DNA of 60,000 nt, taken from positions 2,949,730-3,009,729 of the forward strand of contig NC_087079.1 in assembly GCF_026151205.1 (NCBI RefSeq). The letters are read 5' to 3'. This document shows, piece after piece, positions 43,101 to 52,684 of this stretch. A program made the position numbers and the translations under genes. The stretch's first letter is position 1; each line of letters begins with the position of its first letter. The stretch is from Bolinopsis microptera (Eukaryota; Ctenophora; Tentaculata; Lobata; Bolinopsidae). The notes under the pieces were generated by a model. It had not been told where the DNA came from. It ran no database searches and saw only the letters and a list, made by a program, of their open reading frames with translations.

Positions 43101-43983
43101 TCAAATATTCACAGATGGATCAGTCATAGACACTAAAGAAGGAAAACAAGCAGGAGCGGGCATCTACATTCGCAAAGAACAAACTGATCTATTGCATAAA
43201 CACTGCTCATTAGGCACAATGGCGACCATCAACCAAGCTGAAATGTACGCCATCTGTGAAGCTGCAGCCTTCCTGAAAAATGATACCAGTCAAGCCAACT
43301 CAGTAAAGATCTTCACAGATTCCCTGAACTCGATCCAAAGACTAAATAAACTTGATTCAAACTCAAAATTAACAATTGAAACAATAAACAACATAAAAGA
43401 CCTTCAACTAAAATACAAAGAAGTCACTTTATACAAAGTAAGAGCCCACATAGGAATTATAGGCAATGAAACAGCTGATACATTGGCTAAAAGAGGTGCG
43501 GAAAGTAAACCAATAGGACCAGAACCATTCCTATACTTACCAGACTCGATAATAAGACACAAACTAGGAACACAAATGCTGAACAAAAGATCAAAATCGA
43601 TTCAGGAAAGTAAAATAAAAATAAGTAACAAAATCTTACTCAAAAGCTACCTTAAAGATAAACCACCAAAAATTGCCCACCACATCAAAGCAGACCTAAA
43701 AAACATAACAGGTATTATTTCAGGACAAAACCATCTAGCACACCATGAAAATAAGATGGACAGGAACGTAATTCCATTCTGTAAACACTGCCCAGGAACA
43801 AGAGAGACCACGGAACACTTCATGGCGGATTGTCCCGCTTACTCCCACATCAGGCAAGAAATCTTCCAATCAACACATATTCCCTTAAACCAAATAATAC
43901 TAAATTTCAACACGAAAACTATTTGCAAATTCATTAACCGAACAGGGAGAATGGAAGAAGAAAATAAATGTTATCAAAACTAA
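40171..43983 (+). CDS. LINE ORF2: endonuclease, reverse transcriptase, RNase H
   Basis: The 1270-residue protein has, in order: a Lys/Arg/Asn-rich N-terminus; an AP-endonuclease-like domain at ~55-270 with TQEPY, LGSDSNGHHTLW (~180), SRIDITMTN and SLSDHKL (~259); a reverse transcriptase with KKAPGPDKI, NQYGFRKRKGTEAA (~584), FLDIESAFD, GCPQGAILSPLLW and the catalytic FADDLAII (~704); an RNase H domain with FTDGSVID (~981), QAEMYAICEA, IFTDSLNSI (~1049) and HIGIIGNETADTLA (~1101), which retains all the expected acidic residues; and a terminal CCHC-like finger, CKHCPGTRETTEHFMADCPAY (~1203). RNase H after the RT is characteristic of the I group of non-LTR elements. It performs target nicking and RNA copying; RNase H removes template RNA. 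No stop or frameshift is visible. Confidence 0.93.
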   Translation: MGKRTARTDAYNLNGKTPQNKKRVSQRQNVNPSTKEKGKESYFTNVKQINLQKKKVACMNYYQELSPYEIMLTQEPYAVKNKICFVPTTHKAFSAYCHEKTPRAAILLPLELSKLSFIMGNFSNRDIITVKSNIISKKGVIFTSIYMALEKNEQKIEPSTLNKFKELTIYAKQNNIPLILGSDSNGHHTLWNSYKETERGRIISNLINELDLKIQNTGNSPTFVNTRGHKSRIDITMTNNFSNNLIKNWKVHEEVSLSDHKLISFQVDLGNNKTSYRRCYEKANWNDFRTKVESKLKENPFNYKTKPGSLDKNMNFINNILQKTLDEICPRTKIIHKSKTPWNDNLEKLKINTKKAKNKTLRNPEQPKLRQELTTQERDYRREIQNVERQGWRDFCSEEKSKKKLAKFPKPKQKDWEILHTLKKENGEFTKTSEETLGYFANHHFPISNEDLLNPLQHQENISGEIINECAYKKAISSLQPKKAPGPDKIRNEMIIHCKDLLKDPLLHIFKQCLETARSPKAWNKNGSIILAKPFKDDYSNPRAFRIISLTSNVQKLLEKIILIYLEEKVKIDKRLTKNQYGFRKRKGTEAALHKLTRRIEDAIANGQYALGIFLDIESAFDKLKFNSIRNAMLKIEIPKTIINWIYYMLSNREITLELHGRTIKRNIFRGCPQGAILSPLLWNLTLNTLLERDDLNPDFLQAFADDLAIIIKGIDISLTMRDIAKHYLKTINRWCNENGVKLSILKTTTIIFSPINKKYKFEPITLGNSTFKVEKEVKYLGVTLDKHLRWNVHIKQKTNAAMKLLMACKSYIGKTWGVSPPRMRWIYNQVILPTLGYACFLWIHRMKNVNQLLHMLEKVQKFATLQITGGFSTTPKITLDSLAGIMPIEIKLHNIATKTALRLYTNKCWYPDTNLGCKKSYISHARQLDKEIQPLKYYLDSPLNEQTQPQNIVRSFTISEEEINDPKLCEPEENTIQIFTDGSVIDTKEGKQAGAGIYIRKEQTDLLHKHCSLGTMATINQAEMYAICEAAAFLKNDTSQANSVKIFTDSLNSIQRLNKLDSNSKLTIETINNIKDLQLKYKEVTLYKVRAHIGIIGNETADTLAKRGAESKPIGPEPFLYLPDSIIRHKLGTQMLNKRSKSIQESKIKISNKILLKSYLKDKPPKIAHHIKADLKNITGIISGQNHLAHHENKMDRNVIPFCKHCPGTRETTEHFMADCPAYSHIRQEIFQSTHIPLNQIILNFNTKTICKFINRTGRMEEENKCYQN

Positions 43984-44530
43984 AAAACCAAAAATTCTCG
44001 GCTATGATACCACGTCAATAACTCCCAAAACACTATGCATAAGTACTGCTAGTTCAAGCGCATTAACCATATACAAAGGACCTCAAAAAGCGCGCAACCA
44101 CTCCAAATGCGTGAGCGCAAAGGACGCGCGCAGCAAAACAACAAACAAAGCACAGTAAATATCGAGAAACACCTAGCGGAGCTGTTAGCCAGATAACAGT
44201 GGAAGTGGAAGTTTCTCGCATTAACAAACCCAATTTTCCGGGAGGCTGTTTCAACAGTTGACTTTCTATGGACTCAGAAAGTCCCCCGATGACGGAACAT
44301 ATGGCAGATACTCTTAGGGGTATCGCCGTTCCACCGGGTCATAACAGCAATGTTATGTCTATTTGGTTCGTGCCGGCTCAGCGAGTCCCCATCCCAGCCG
44401 AGCTTTCGGTACACCTCCGCAACCAAAAGAGCTCCAAGAGACGTTAGCCACAAGGCGGACGTAGCCTCCCCGCATACCCGGGGAGGTAGAGTGAGCGCCC
44501 ATCGACAAAAAAAAAAAATAATAAAATGGA
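43984..44530 (+). other. 3' UTR and A-rich tail of the RNase H-bearing LINE
   Basis: Non-coding, with AGACGTTAGCCACAAGGCGG and ACGTAGCC followed by a CCTCCCC/GGGGAGG hairpin, GTGAGCGCCC and an A run ending AATAATAAAA. The terminal module is shared with 3831-3930 and probably is what the reverse transcriptase recognises. Confidence 0.7.
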
Positions 44531-44639
44531 CCACTAGACAATAGACATACCATGGATCATGAAATTGTGCAGTAGGTGAAATCAGTGTTGTAACTGATTG
44601 TCACTTGTCAAAAACGTCGTCGAATCTATAGTTATTGAT

Positions 44640-45400
44640 TTGTGTTTTGCTTGTTATTGAACAATGGACCGCTTGTCGCGGCGCCGAGATTTTTGGCCAA
44701 AATAATCGCGATTTTCTTTTGTCCTTGTGTCCCTCCGAAGGATGTCAATATATGTGAGGTGTGGTCTTCCCCTTCGACGATGTCCTTGAAGGGGTTCAAC
44801 TGAGTTGGCGGCCAGTTCCAGACTTCAAAGGAAATCTTGTGCCTCCGCAACACTATATGTTATAAGAGCAAGGTCGTCCTTACCCTCTAATATAAGGACA
44901 CCCTCATAATGTATTCGATTACGATTATGAATAGATAGGGCGCCAAGGTGTCTCCCTGCATCACACGGTAATCATACGAGCAACAGTATCTGCATACATT
45001 CTTTGTATCAAACCTACAATCTCCTTGGGAATGCCATATGCCAGGAGGATCTTCATGAGGAGTCCACGGTACACGCTGTCGAATGCCTTCTTGAAATCAA
45101 TGAAGAGCATTACCGCAGTCAGATCTTTATCCCGGGCTCCCTCGAATACCCTTCTTAGACCAAGAATATGGCTAGTTGTTGACCTACTCTCTCTAAATCC
45201 GTTCTGATTGATCCTTAAGATGTCTTCCTTGGTCCTGTTCAGTATCATTTTATTGAGAGTCTTACTCACTATAGATGTCAGTGCAATACCTCTATAGTTA
45301 TATACTTTGGTCAAATTCCCTTTTTTTAGAACAGGCACGATGTTTAAGTGCTTCCATTGGTCAGGGACATCACCATTAACTAACCTCGCCAAAATGGAAC
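44640..45400 (-). pseudogene. Decayed RTE-type LINE with internal deletion
   Basis: The minus strand at 44961-45392 encodes reverse-transcriptase motifs NYRGIALTS, NQNGFRESRSTTS, FIDFKKAFDSV and YGIPKEIVGLI. Continuing with stops and frame changes come MQGDTLAPYLF (near 44945), then DDLALIT (near 44870), and after a further gap the C-terminal block RRGRPHLTYIDILRRDT (near 44755-44700) with a stop near 44645. Much of the sequence between the catalytic motif and the C-terminus is missing. It is related to, but clearly diverged from, the intact RTE-type LINE at 11279-14248. It is non-functional. Confidence 0.85.
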
Positions 45401-45598
45401 AAATGAACCATGTTTACAATGAGATAACATCACGTGATCGAATCACGTGTTTTTATAACAAAGCTAGAGATTAATGGGTAAGGAGACTGCTTTTCATGTG
45501 TGTGGAGTGACGGAGCATGAGTCATGACTACGGTATTTAAAGGACGGTCCTGTGGTCCGTACCTCACTTTTGATCCAGTTCAGCCTTAGTTCAGCACA
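45401..45598 (+). promoter_or_regulatory. Promoter region of the PAN-domain gene; TATTTAA box
   Basis: TATTTAA at 45534-45540 lies ~60 bp before the ATG; a transcription start about 30 bp downstream would give a short 5' UTR. Up to 45506 the sequence belongs to the repeat shared with 36336-36567, including the palindromic CACGTGATCGAATCACGTG (45432-45450). The gene's proximal upstream sequence is therefore partly repeat-derived. Confidence 0.55.
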
Positions 45599-45989
45599 AT
45601 GGCGAGACTTTTCGTTTTTCTAGTGGCTATCGTAGCCGTCCTTGGACTCGTTGAAGGAGCAAAAGGAGACAAAAGGAGAAGAAGAGCTGCAGCGAGATGC
45701 GCCAAGAACGTCTTGAAGTTTGAGTCGTGTCTAAAAGAGGGATACAAATCAACAGCAGGGTGTATCTCTGGAGATGGGGAACTTAATAAAAAGGATATGA
45801 GGAAATGCAGAACGATCGAGAAACGGTTAAAGAAATGTGACTACTCTTGCGACAAAAAAGTTGAACCAGAGCCAGAGCCGGAACCACAACCAGAACCGCA
45901 GCCAGAACCACAACCAGAACCACAGCCAGAACCACAGCCAGAACCACAACCAGAACCACAACCAGAACCAGAACCGCAGCCAGAACCAC

Positions 45990-46024
<35 letters not shown>

Positions 46025-46948
46025 CAACCAGAACCACAACCAGAACCACAACCAGAACCACAACCAGAACCACAACCAGAACCGCAGCCAGAACCACAAC
46101 CAGAACCACAACCAGAACCACAACCAGAACCACAACCAGAACCACAACCAGAACCACAGCCAGAACCACAACCAGAACCACAGCCAGAACCACAACCAGA
46201 ACCACAGCCAGAGCCACTCCCATATGACTTGAATTGCAAAAGAGTTGGATTTGACTTTTATGGAGCTGACATCCGAAGTTTCAGCGCATCAAGCTTTGAA
46301 GCTTGTGCCATGGCATGTGTTAACGAACCCGGTTGCAAATCCATCACCATCAGGAACTCAGACAACCATTGTCTGCTGAAGAACAAGAAAAGTGGACAAA
46401 ACGGCCCGGCAACCAACGCCGCTCGGACCAGCATGAACTTGGAGTGTGACAGGTCAGCTGTAGACAGTAGTTGCAAAAGAGACAACTTTGACTTCGATGG
46501 AGCAGACCTCAAAAGCTTTATATCAGAAAGCTTCGAGGACTGTGCTAGCCACTGCCGAGACACACCAGACTGTCAGTCCTTCACCCTCAAGAAATCTAAC
46601 AACTACTGCTGGCTAAAGAACAAGCGAGGAGGACGGACTGGACCCAAACCCTCTGATGATCAAATCAGTATGAACATCGACTGTGCTCCAAAACCAGGCT
46701 TTGTAGCTTCCGACAGATCATGTGCCATGGACGGTTTTGACTTCGTAGGTGCAGATTTGAGGAGCTTCAGAGCTGAGAGCTATGAGGCCTGTGCCATAGC
46801 GTGTAGTGATACAGCTGATTGCCAATCATACACTCTACAGAAGTCAAACAACTACTGCTGGTTGAAGAGGAAGAGAGGAGGAGAGAATGGACCCTCTAAA
46901 AACAACGCCAAGATCAGTAGGAACATGGAGTGTGAAACTTCACTATAA
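45599..46948 (+). CDS. Secreted protein with PEPQ repeats and three PAN/apple domains
   Basis: A 449-residue intronless ORF. Residues 1-20 are a signal peptide ([20 protein letters not shown]). Residues 25-85 form a basic six-Cys region (Cys 34, 44, 55, 70, 80, 84). Residues ~88-206 are Pro-Glu-Pro-Gln repeats, which should be an extended acidic stalk. Three ~75-residue PAN/apple-like repeats follow at about 209-284, 289-365 and 373-446. Each has the pattern GFDF-GADLRSF, a Cys pair, C-S-T-L-KSNN-CWLK and a terminal C. PAN domains bind proteins or glycans outside the cell, so an extracellular matrix, mucus or adhesive role is likely but not demonstrated. A half fourth repeat is left after the stop. 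The start is supported by the signal peptide and an upstream TATTTAA box. Confidence 0.88.
45860..46215 (+). repeat. Coding PEPQ minisatellite
   Basis: A CCAGAACCACAA-type 12-bp repeat (Pro-Glu-Pro-Gln), with 6-bp CCAGAA steps between. All six frames are open over it, producing shadow ORFs. Length is likely to vary between individuals. Confidence 0.9.
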
Positions 46949-47045
46949 GAAAGTCTGACAACCACTGCTGGCTGAAGACGAAGGCTGGAGGACAAAACGG
47001 TCCCGGAGCTAACAGTGGTTTAATTAGTGCAAACATGATTTGTTA
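46949..47045 (+). pseudogene. Remnant of a fourth PAN repeat after the stop codon
   Basis: In another frame directly after the stop the sequence reads KSDNHCWLKTKAGGQNGPG and then ISANMIC before TAA, the second half of a PAN repeat like the other three. The gene therefore once had, or has a relative with, a fourth repeat; a frameshift or a new stop ended the ORF early. AATAAA at ~47101 could serve for polyadenylation. Confidence 0.8.
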
Positions 47046-47525
47046 AAATACTTTACCTTCTTTGGTTTGAATTCTTTATCGTACTTCTGTTATAGCATGG
47101 AATAAAATTAAGATTAGAGGCATTTTTAATAAGATTTGAAATAAATAAATGAAATGTTGAAAATGAAAGGATAATGATCATGATTTTCACTAATAAACAT
47201 TACGTAGCATTTTGATTTCAATTTTCGTGTTTTATTTTAGCTGCGTTTTTATCCACTGAAAGGAAATAATATAAAAATCATATAAAAATTATCATATACA
47301 AATTTTATTAAAAAGATTTTAAATGATAACAACTATAACAGGCAAAACAACAATTGAGTCAAACAGTGAAATTTCGGTCAAGGAAAAGGCAGAAAAGCTT
47401 CTCTTCAAAGATCATCCAAAATCTCTTTTATATTTTGATGATTTTCCGTTTATCAAAACTTTCTTTGGTAATCTAACTTTCAGACCTCAATACTAGGTCT
47501 TGTGGCTCGACACTTTCCACAGTGA
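47046..47525. other. 3' flank of the PAN gene
   Basis: AT-rich. GGAATAAAATTAAG near 47099 is a good polyadenylation signal for the PAN gene. No other gene is seen. Confidence 0.6.
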
Positions 47526-47674
47526 GGGGTCGTTCACAAATTACGTAATCAGCCGAGTGGGGGGGGGTTTCCAAAGCTTACGGTTGATTACGGGGGGGGT
47601 TTCCAAAGCTTACGGTTGATTACGGGGGGGTAAAAATTGCTAAAACATTGATTACGTAATATGTGAACGACCCC
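47526..47674. mobile_element. 149-bp MITE with TGA target duplication
   Basis: The ends GGGGTCGTTCACA.ATTACG and the inverse at 47649-47674 match over ~25 bp with one mismatch. TGA flanks both sides (47523-47525 and 47675-47677). The interior has two tandem copies of a ~32-bp G-run unit with TTTCCAAAGCTTACGGTTGA. A 3-bp duplication would suit a Harbinger-like element, but the assignment is not firm. Confidence 0.75.
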
Positions 47675-47902
47675 TGAACTCATTAATTGGTCATTCAAGA
47701 AAAATACTTGAACAGTTTTCAAGTATTAAACTACTAATAAATGACTCATACATTTATTTCCACCAGTCATTACTTATTCTCGTAAATTTGTGCCTTAATC
47801 AGAACAGATAATTTTGTTAAAAATCGCATTCTCCCAAATTGCTGGACTACAATGCCGGCCCCCCTCCCCATGTGGGCTGCAAACATTTGTAGCACCATTG
47901 AA
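47675..47902. other. Non-coding spacer
   Basis: AT-rich, nothing recognised. Confidence 0.4.
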
Positions 47903-48267
47903 CCCAGGAAAAGTTACCGGCTGGTGGTGGTACTAGAGTTGGTTTAATTTAAACAAACGGCTCGACCTCGCGCGCGACAACAAGCATGATTTGCACGCGT
48001 GGCGCATTCCAATGTTCAAGCAGCTACAACGTGACACAATTCAGCCAACCAGAGTACAGGAATCCGCAAAGTTAAAGTTGCAAACTTTTGATCGGCCCGA
48101 AAGGGGACTTTTCTGGAGATTTTGAGATAACTCAACAATTACGTTGTCTTGAATTTTCCTCCTGGAAAGGTAACGTTACTTTTAAAAAAGGAACATGTTA
48201 CAAAAAACCGAAAGTCTCCAACTCTTTTACTTTCAAAGTTAAGCCCCATCCGGTCAGGGTTCCTGGG
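47903..48267. mobile_element. MITE family 'CCCAGGAA', copy 2
   Basis: Nearly identical to 26291-26656 over its whole length and in the same orientation, with the same CCCAGGAA...TTCCTGGG ends. The different flanks of the two copies define the element's limits. Confidence 0.8.
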
Positions 48268-48279
48268 TAAGTAAAAAGT

Positions 48280-48410
48280 TACTGGCCGGCGCTTGTAGCG
48301 CGATGCGTTACTGTGCCGCGCCGCGCACTCAATGAGGCTTCTCACAGCTACTGTGCCGCGCCGAGCTGAGATGAATTGACATCGTCAATTAAGCCGGCGC
48401 TTAAAGTTAC
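48280..48410. repeat. GC-rich repeat flanked by GCCGGCGCTT
   Basis: GCCGGCGCTT occurs on both sides (48284 and 48394) of ~100 bp containing TGTAGCGCGATGCGTTACTG and GTGCCGCGCCG. A related sequence, TGTAGCGCGATGCACTACTG and then ATTGACATCGT, is at 55968-56066, so this is a dispersed repeat. Confidence 0.6.
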
Positions 48411-48810
48411 AGCTTACTCTTAGCCTGTCAATGAAACAATAAGTTTTCAATGAAACAATAAGTTTTATTTTACATTTCTTTAATCATAAATAAAATAAGA
48501 GCTTAAACCACGAATTAGTTAACTAGGAGTAAACTTGAGGAAATATTTTTTGGTGATTGTATATAATTATTTTTAAAACTTTATTTGTATTGGTTGTTAG
48601 TATTTTTATTATGGCAAGTGGTCGAATTTAGTAAGACAAGGTCAGTTTCTCTATTGTCTTAGAAAAATTTCTACTTTACTGCAGTAGGCAATGCTGAATG
48701 GCAGGAATGAGGGACCAAAACGCCTGGGGCTAACAATGGCCCATGCCATTTCGCCAGAACTTCAAACAAATCGACAATGATAATAACAAATATGATTATG
48801 AATCAATTAT
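48411..48810. other. AT-rich spacer with a possible PAN-repeat trace
   Basis: GGGACCAAAACGCCTGGGGC followed by TAACAATGG at 48710-48740 resembles the fourth PAN-repeat remnant at 46985-47020. The similarity is short, so I give it low weight. No gene is seen. Confidence 0.35.
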
Positions 48811-49215
48811 TCGACCAAAACTCATAATCATGGGTAGAGTGGACCGCTGCCAGTGTCTCTCCCTTCCCAAAAAAAAGGAAATGATATTAATTTGAAATTG
48901 AATAACCGTCCACAAATGCAAAATGATACCGAGAATGAAATCAGACGCTCGCTTTTCCCATTCATATACAATTGTAATATATTAAAAAGAACTACTATAC
49001 CCGAAGGCAGCGCTGTACCCACTATCAATGAGAAGTCTTGCCTTGGTGACTTCGTGGGATAAAGATTCAATAAACATCAGCTAATTGGACACTTACTACC
49101 GGCCACCCTTATCCCGAAATACTAGGTATCGACCCGAAAGCAACCCAAAGAGACGTTTTCAGCATGAGATTTATGTAATTTATCGAAACTTATTAAAATC
49201 CGTAAGCCGTATATT
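48811..49215. repeat. Diverged single-arm copy of the hairpin repeat
   Basis: From GACCAAAACTCATAATCATG to TCCGTAAGCCGT the segment follows one arm plus the loop of the hairpin at 49929-50432. Blocks such as GGTAGAGTGGACCGCTGCCA and CCCGAAATACTAGGTATCGA are conserved. It has many substitutions and lacks the second arm, so it is an older relic. Confidence 0.7.
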
Positions 49216-49928
49216 GTCGTATATTTGAAATTGTTGTAAAACATTACGTTTCGTTGGTTTAAATAGGGCATGTATTGAAGATATTTAATATTACCGTGAT
49301 AAAGGGGTGCAGTGCATATATTTTATCCGTATACGAAAAACACGTGCTAACTAAAAGAATTGAATTAATGAAAATAAAGAGATTTCGAATAATTTTGATA
49401 ACAATGAACCATTTCTGTTATCAACAACCTACAGCAGGGTGCATGTTTGAAATTGTGTATTTTATGCCTTTATGGTGAAATCAATATTTTTCAACGAGTC
49501 ATTATAATTCTTTACTTCTGAATATCGAAATTACAAAATTCAAAAACTGGTCTGTAGACGATCGTTTGAATTTTATTTTAGTTTCAGAATTTTGTGTTGA
49601 TGTACTTCACAGCCCATAATTTAAGGCCGATATTGAAAGGGTTAATTCCAAACTTAGTTAGATTTATGAAGGAGTAAAGGATTTATCAGTAATGTTTTTC
49701 GGTGAATTTTTCTCCGAAATTGTTATCGGTGTAAATTATCATTTTTAATTAGGAAATTAATTTTATTTTGTATTAGAGGATCAAGAAATACCTCAAACAA
49801 AAATTACGAATTATCTAACATGGATGATTTAGAATTTAACTCTTTCGAATCGATAGTCAACTAACTTTCAGTCCCATGGACTGGGTTTTATTTTTGCAAT
49901 GATGATGTTCATAATATATAATCTGTAA
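49216..49928. other. AT-rich non-coding spacer
   Basis: No ORF longer than chance, no repeat recognised. Confidence 0.45.
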
Positions 49929-51970
49929 TTTTACCAAAACCCATAATCATGGGTAGAGTGGACCGCTGCCAGTGTCTCTCTTTCCCAAACAAAAGGAAAT
50001 GATATTAATTTGATTGACCGTTCTCAAATGCAAAATGATACCGAGAATGAAATCGGTCGCTCGCTTTTCCCATTCATTCACGGCTTACGAATTGTAATAA
50101 GTTTCGATTGATTACATCAATCAGATGCTGTAAAAATCTCTTTGGGTTGCGTTCGGGTCGATACCTAGTATTTCGGGGTAAGAGTGGTAGTTATTACTTA
50201 TTGAATTAGCTGAAGTTTATTGAATTTTTATTGCCGAGTACAGCTGCCTTCGGGTAGTTCTTCTTAATCTATTACAATTGTAAATGAATGGGAAAAGCGA
50301 GCGACCGATTTCATTCTCGGTATCATTTTGCATTTGAGAACGGTCAATCAAATTAATATCATTTCCTTTTGTTTGGGAAAGAGAGACACTGGCAGCGGTC
50401 CACTCTACCCATGATTATGGGTTTTGGTAAAATATCATCTCTTTTTGATTATAATGTCAGGGTACTTTATAAAGTCGAAATTTAAACTGATATCTTCATT
50501 AATAAGGAGGAAGTTTCAACGATTTCGAAATTTTTCCTTTAAAAACATCTCCTTGTGTTTAGGTAAGCATATCGGTCGATCACTGACTGAATATGCCACT
50601 TAATACTCATTCAAGTTGGCATTAAATTCATATATAATTACATCAAACTGTCGTGGCAAAGCAGAATTTGTTGGAAATCACGAATGAGCAAAATTCTCAC
50701 CTTTCGCACGTGCAAACTTTGAGCGGACGTTGCGTGCGCATCCAAAATTGAATCGCCGTAAATTTTTGCATGTAATTGTTTTATATATAGCTTGATAAGC
50801 ATGCAAAGTTTCAAAGTATTTCAAGAAGAGCTGTAATCACAACGGCACTCTAAAGTTGACAGAAAATGACGAAAACAGCAATTTTCAGTGATTTTAGCAA
50901 TTTTCTATCAATTTGGGCGTGTCCCCACGTGTGCAACTTTTCGATTTTCAACTTTAAAACTAGCCTAATACACAATTTATACCTATAGAAAGCAGAACTG
51001 AGCTCCACAACCCAAGGCATGGCCCAACACCAGAGAATACTAAATCGCAAAATTGACGTTTTTATAAAATAATTCTTCAAAAAAGTACAAACTTCAATGA
51101 CGAATATCTTTATGAAGGAGCAAGCTAGAAAAACTTTCCGGTAGATTTTCAGAATGCTTGAACAATTATCTAAGATAAAAATTTCCTCAGATTTTGAATA
51201 CAATTACTTTTTAATGGTGTAAAATCATTTTTAAAAGTTATTACTTTGTCAAAAATCAAGTTTTAAAAACGGTTAACTTGATGACGTCATCAAGGGGTGT
51301 TCATGACGTCAAATAATTTGTTTATACAATGTAAACTAAAGTGTACACAATTATTTTCAAGACCTGTGGTCGGAAATGGCTGTATCTTTTATACTTTTGA
51401 ATCTACGGACAATTAAATACAGGCTACAATTGACTGGCAAAGCGTCTATCCCTGAATATATATATGTATGTATATAGATATCACGACAATCTGTCGTAAA
51501 ACAGGGGTTCTAGAAAACCCACTTCCCGATGCTCCTGAAACCTGAAACTTTTTTTGCAGTCGATTTGGTCAACGTCTAGACGCCCTGAAAAATTTCAGAT
51601 CTCTAACTCAATTTTAACATGGTTTTTAAGGCACCTGAATATGGCGATTTTGGGTTTTTTTACCGAATTTCGTATAACAGTGCTGGCGAGTATTTTATGC
51701 AAATTTTTAAAAAATCTCAACATTACTATTTTTTATTCCTGTCATCTTTGACATCAAATTAGAATGTTTTGAACTAAAAATAAATCTGCTGAACGACTTC
51801 CGATGAGTCTTAATGCCTGAAAAACTCCTGCCGGAGGCGGCGGCCTTCGCGTGCACGAAAGAGGCTTCTAACGTGTACCAAAGGGGGTATAATAGTAAAG
51901 GGGTATAATAGTAAATGGGGTACATAGTATACCCACAATAAATGCAACGGTCGTGCTTGCCAGCACTGTG
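49929..51970 (-). mobile_element. Dispersed non-coding repeat, copy 2 (inverted), ending in a hairpin
   Basis: Reading on the minus strand, it starts CACAGTGCTGGCAAGC (51970) and ends in a hairpin at 49929-50432 with ~150-bp arms and a ~200-nt loop. It matches copy 1 (21407-23164) throughout the ~1.4-kb body, with substitutions and an extra ~70-bp GC-rich piece near 51830-51890. The loop is longer than in copy 1. The copies are in opposite orientation with their non-hairpin ends outward. Confidence 0.8.
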
Positions 51971-52684
51971 ATACTATTCTGTATATATCTAATTTCGTTT
52001 TCCAAATTTCTTTAGACTAAAGTGTACAGCTCTTCAGGCGATAGCGAAATATATAGATAACTAAGCTTCTATAAAAAATCTCTTTCTCCCCTAACTGACG
52101 AAACAAAGTAGTCGAACGGACTCATCCCGGAACTCAGGGGAAGCAGCTGAAGGCTTTAAGTCAAAAAATTCAAATTTGTTTCTTTCGTCGTGGTTTTCGT
52201 CAAAATTTACCTTTTTTACAAACTTTGTTTTTAGACGAACTAAAGTATAAAATATTACCTCTCGAATGATCAAGACTGTATAGAAAATTTACCCTCAGAA
52301 GTCAAGCATTGATCAATTTTATAAGCTTGGGTAAGGACGCAAAATTGTCGACACGCCAACAATTATGACACCCTGCTGTACTACAATTTCAACTGCTCTT
52401 CACTTTCTGAAAAACACCGTACTATTATATAATAAACATAAGTTCCGTGGAACATAGTAAAAATATAACAAGCATAAGTTCCATAACTTTGATAAATGGA
52501 TTCCACATGTTTTCAATTTATCAAAGTATTGAGTTTTAAAATTATACGTGCTTTAGCTATATAACTGTATTTGCTTATAAGCTGCATTTGCACGGTAAAG
52601 CGTTCATGTGATCAGCTGTAAAGTCGACATGGACTCGCAGATCTTCACAATCTCTGCATGAACCGATCAACTTATAATTTATTG
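51971..52684. other. Non-coding spacer
   Basis: AT-rich; nothing recognised. The plus-strand ORF starting at 52658 is open only because of the following array. Confidence 0.45.

Larger units (their letters stand above)
40062..44530 (+). mobile_element. RNase H-bearing LINE (I/Jockey-like group), full-length ORF2
   Basis: The element comprises 5' monomers, an intact 1270-codon ORF2, a ~530-bp 3' UTR and an A-rich tail at about 44508-44525. It may begin further upstream (near 37390) if the four-exon gene is its ORF1. The 3' UTR ends in a hairpin, CCTCCCC/GGGGAGG (44465-44486), matched in position by a different stem at 3873-3888. The intact ORF2 suggests recent activity. No target duplication was identified. 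Confidence 0.8.

Noticed and set aside
45783-46239. Shadow ORFs over the PEPQ tract on both strands
   Set aside because: The 6/12-bp repeat leaves all frames open; only the plus-strand frame connects to a signal peptide and PAN domains.
21407-51970. Firm call of a single 30.5-kb transposon
   Set aside because: No transposase, no target duplication, and the heptamer array continues inside the left copy; kept only as a hypothesis.
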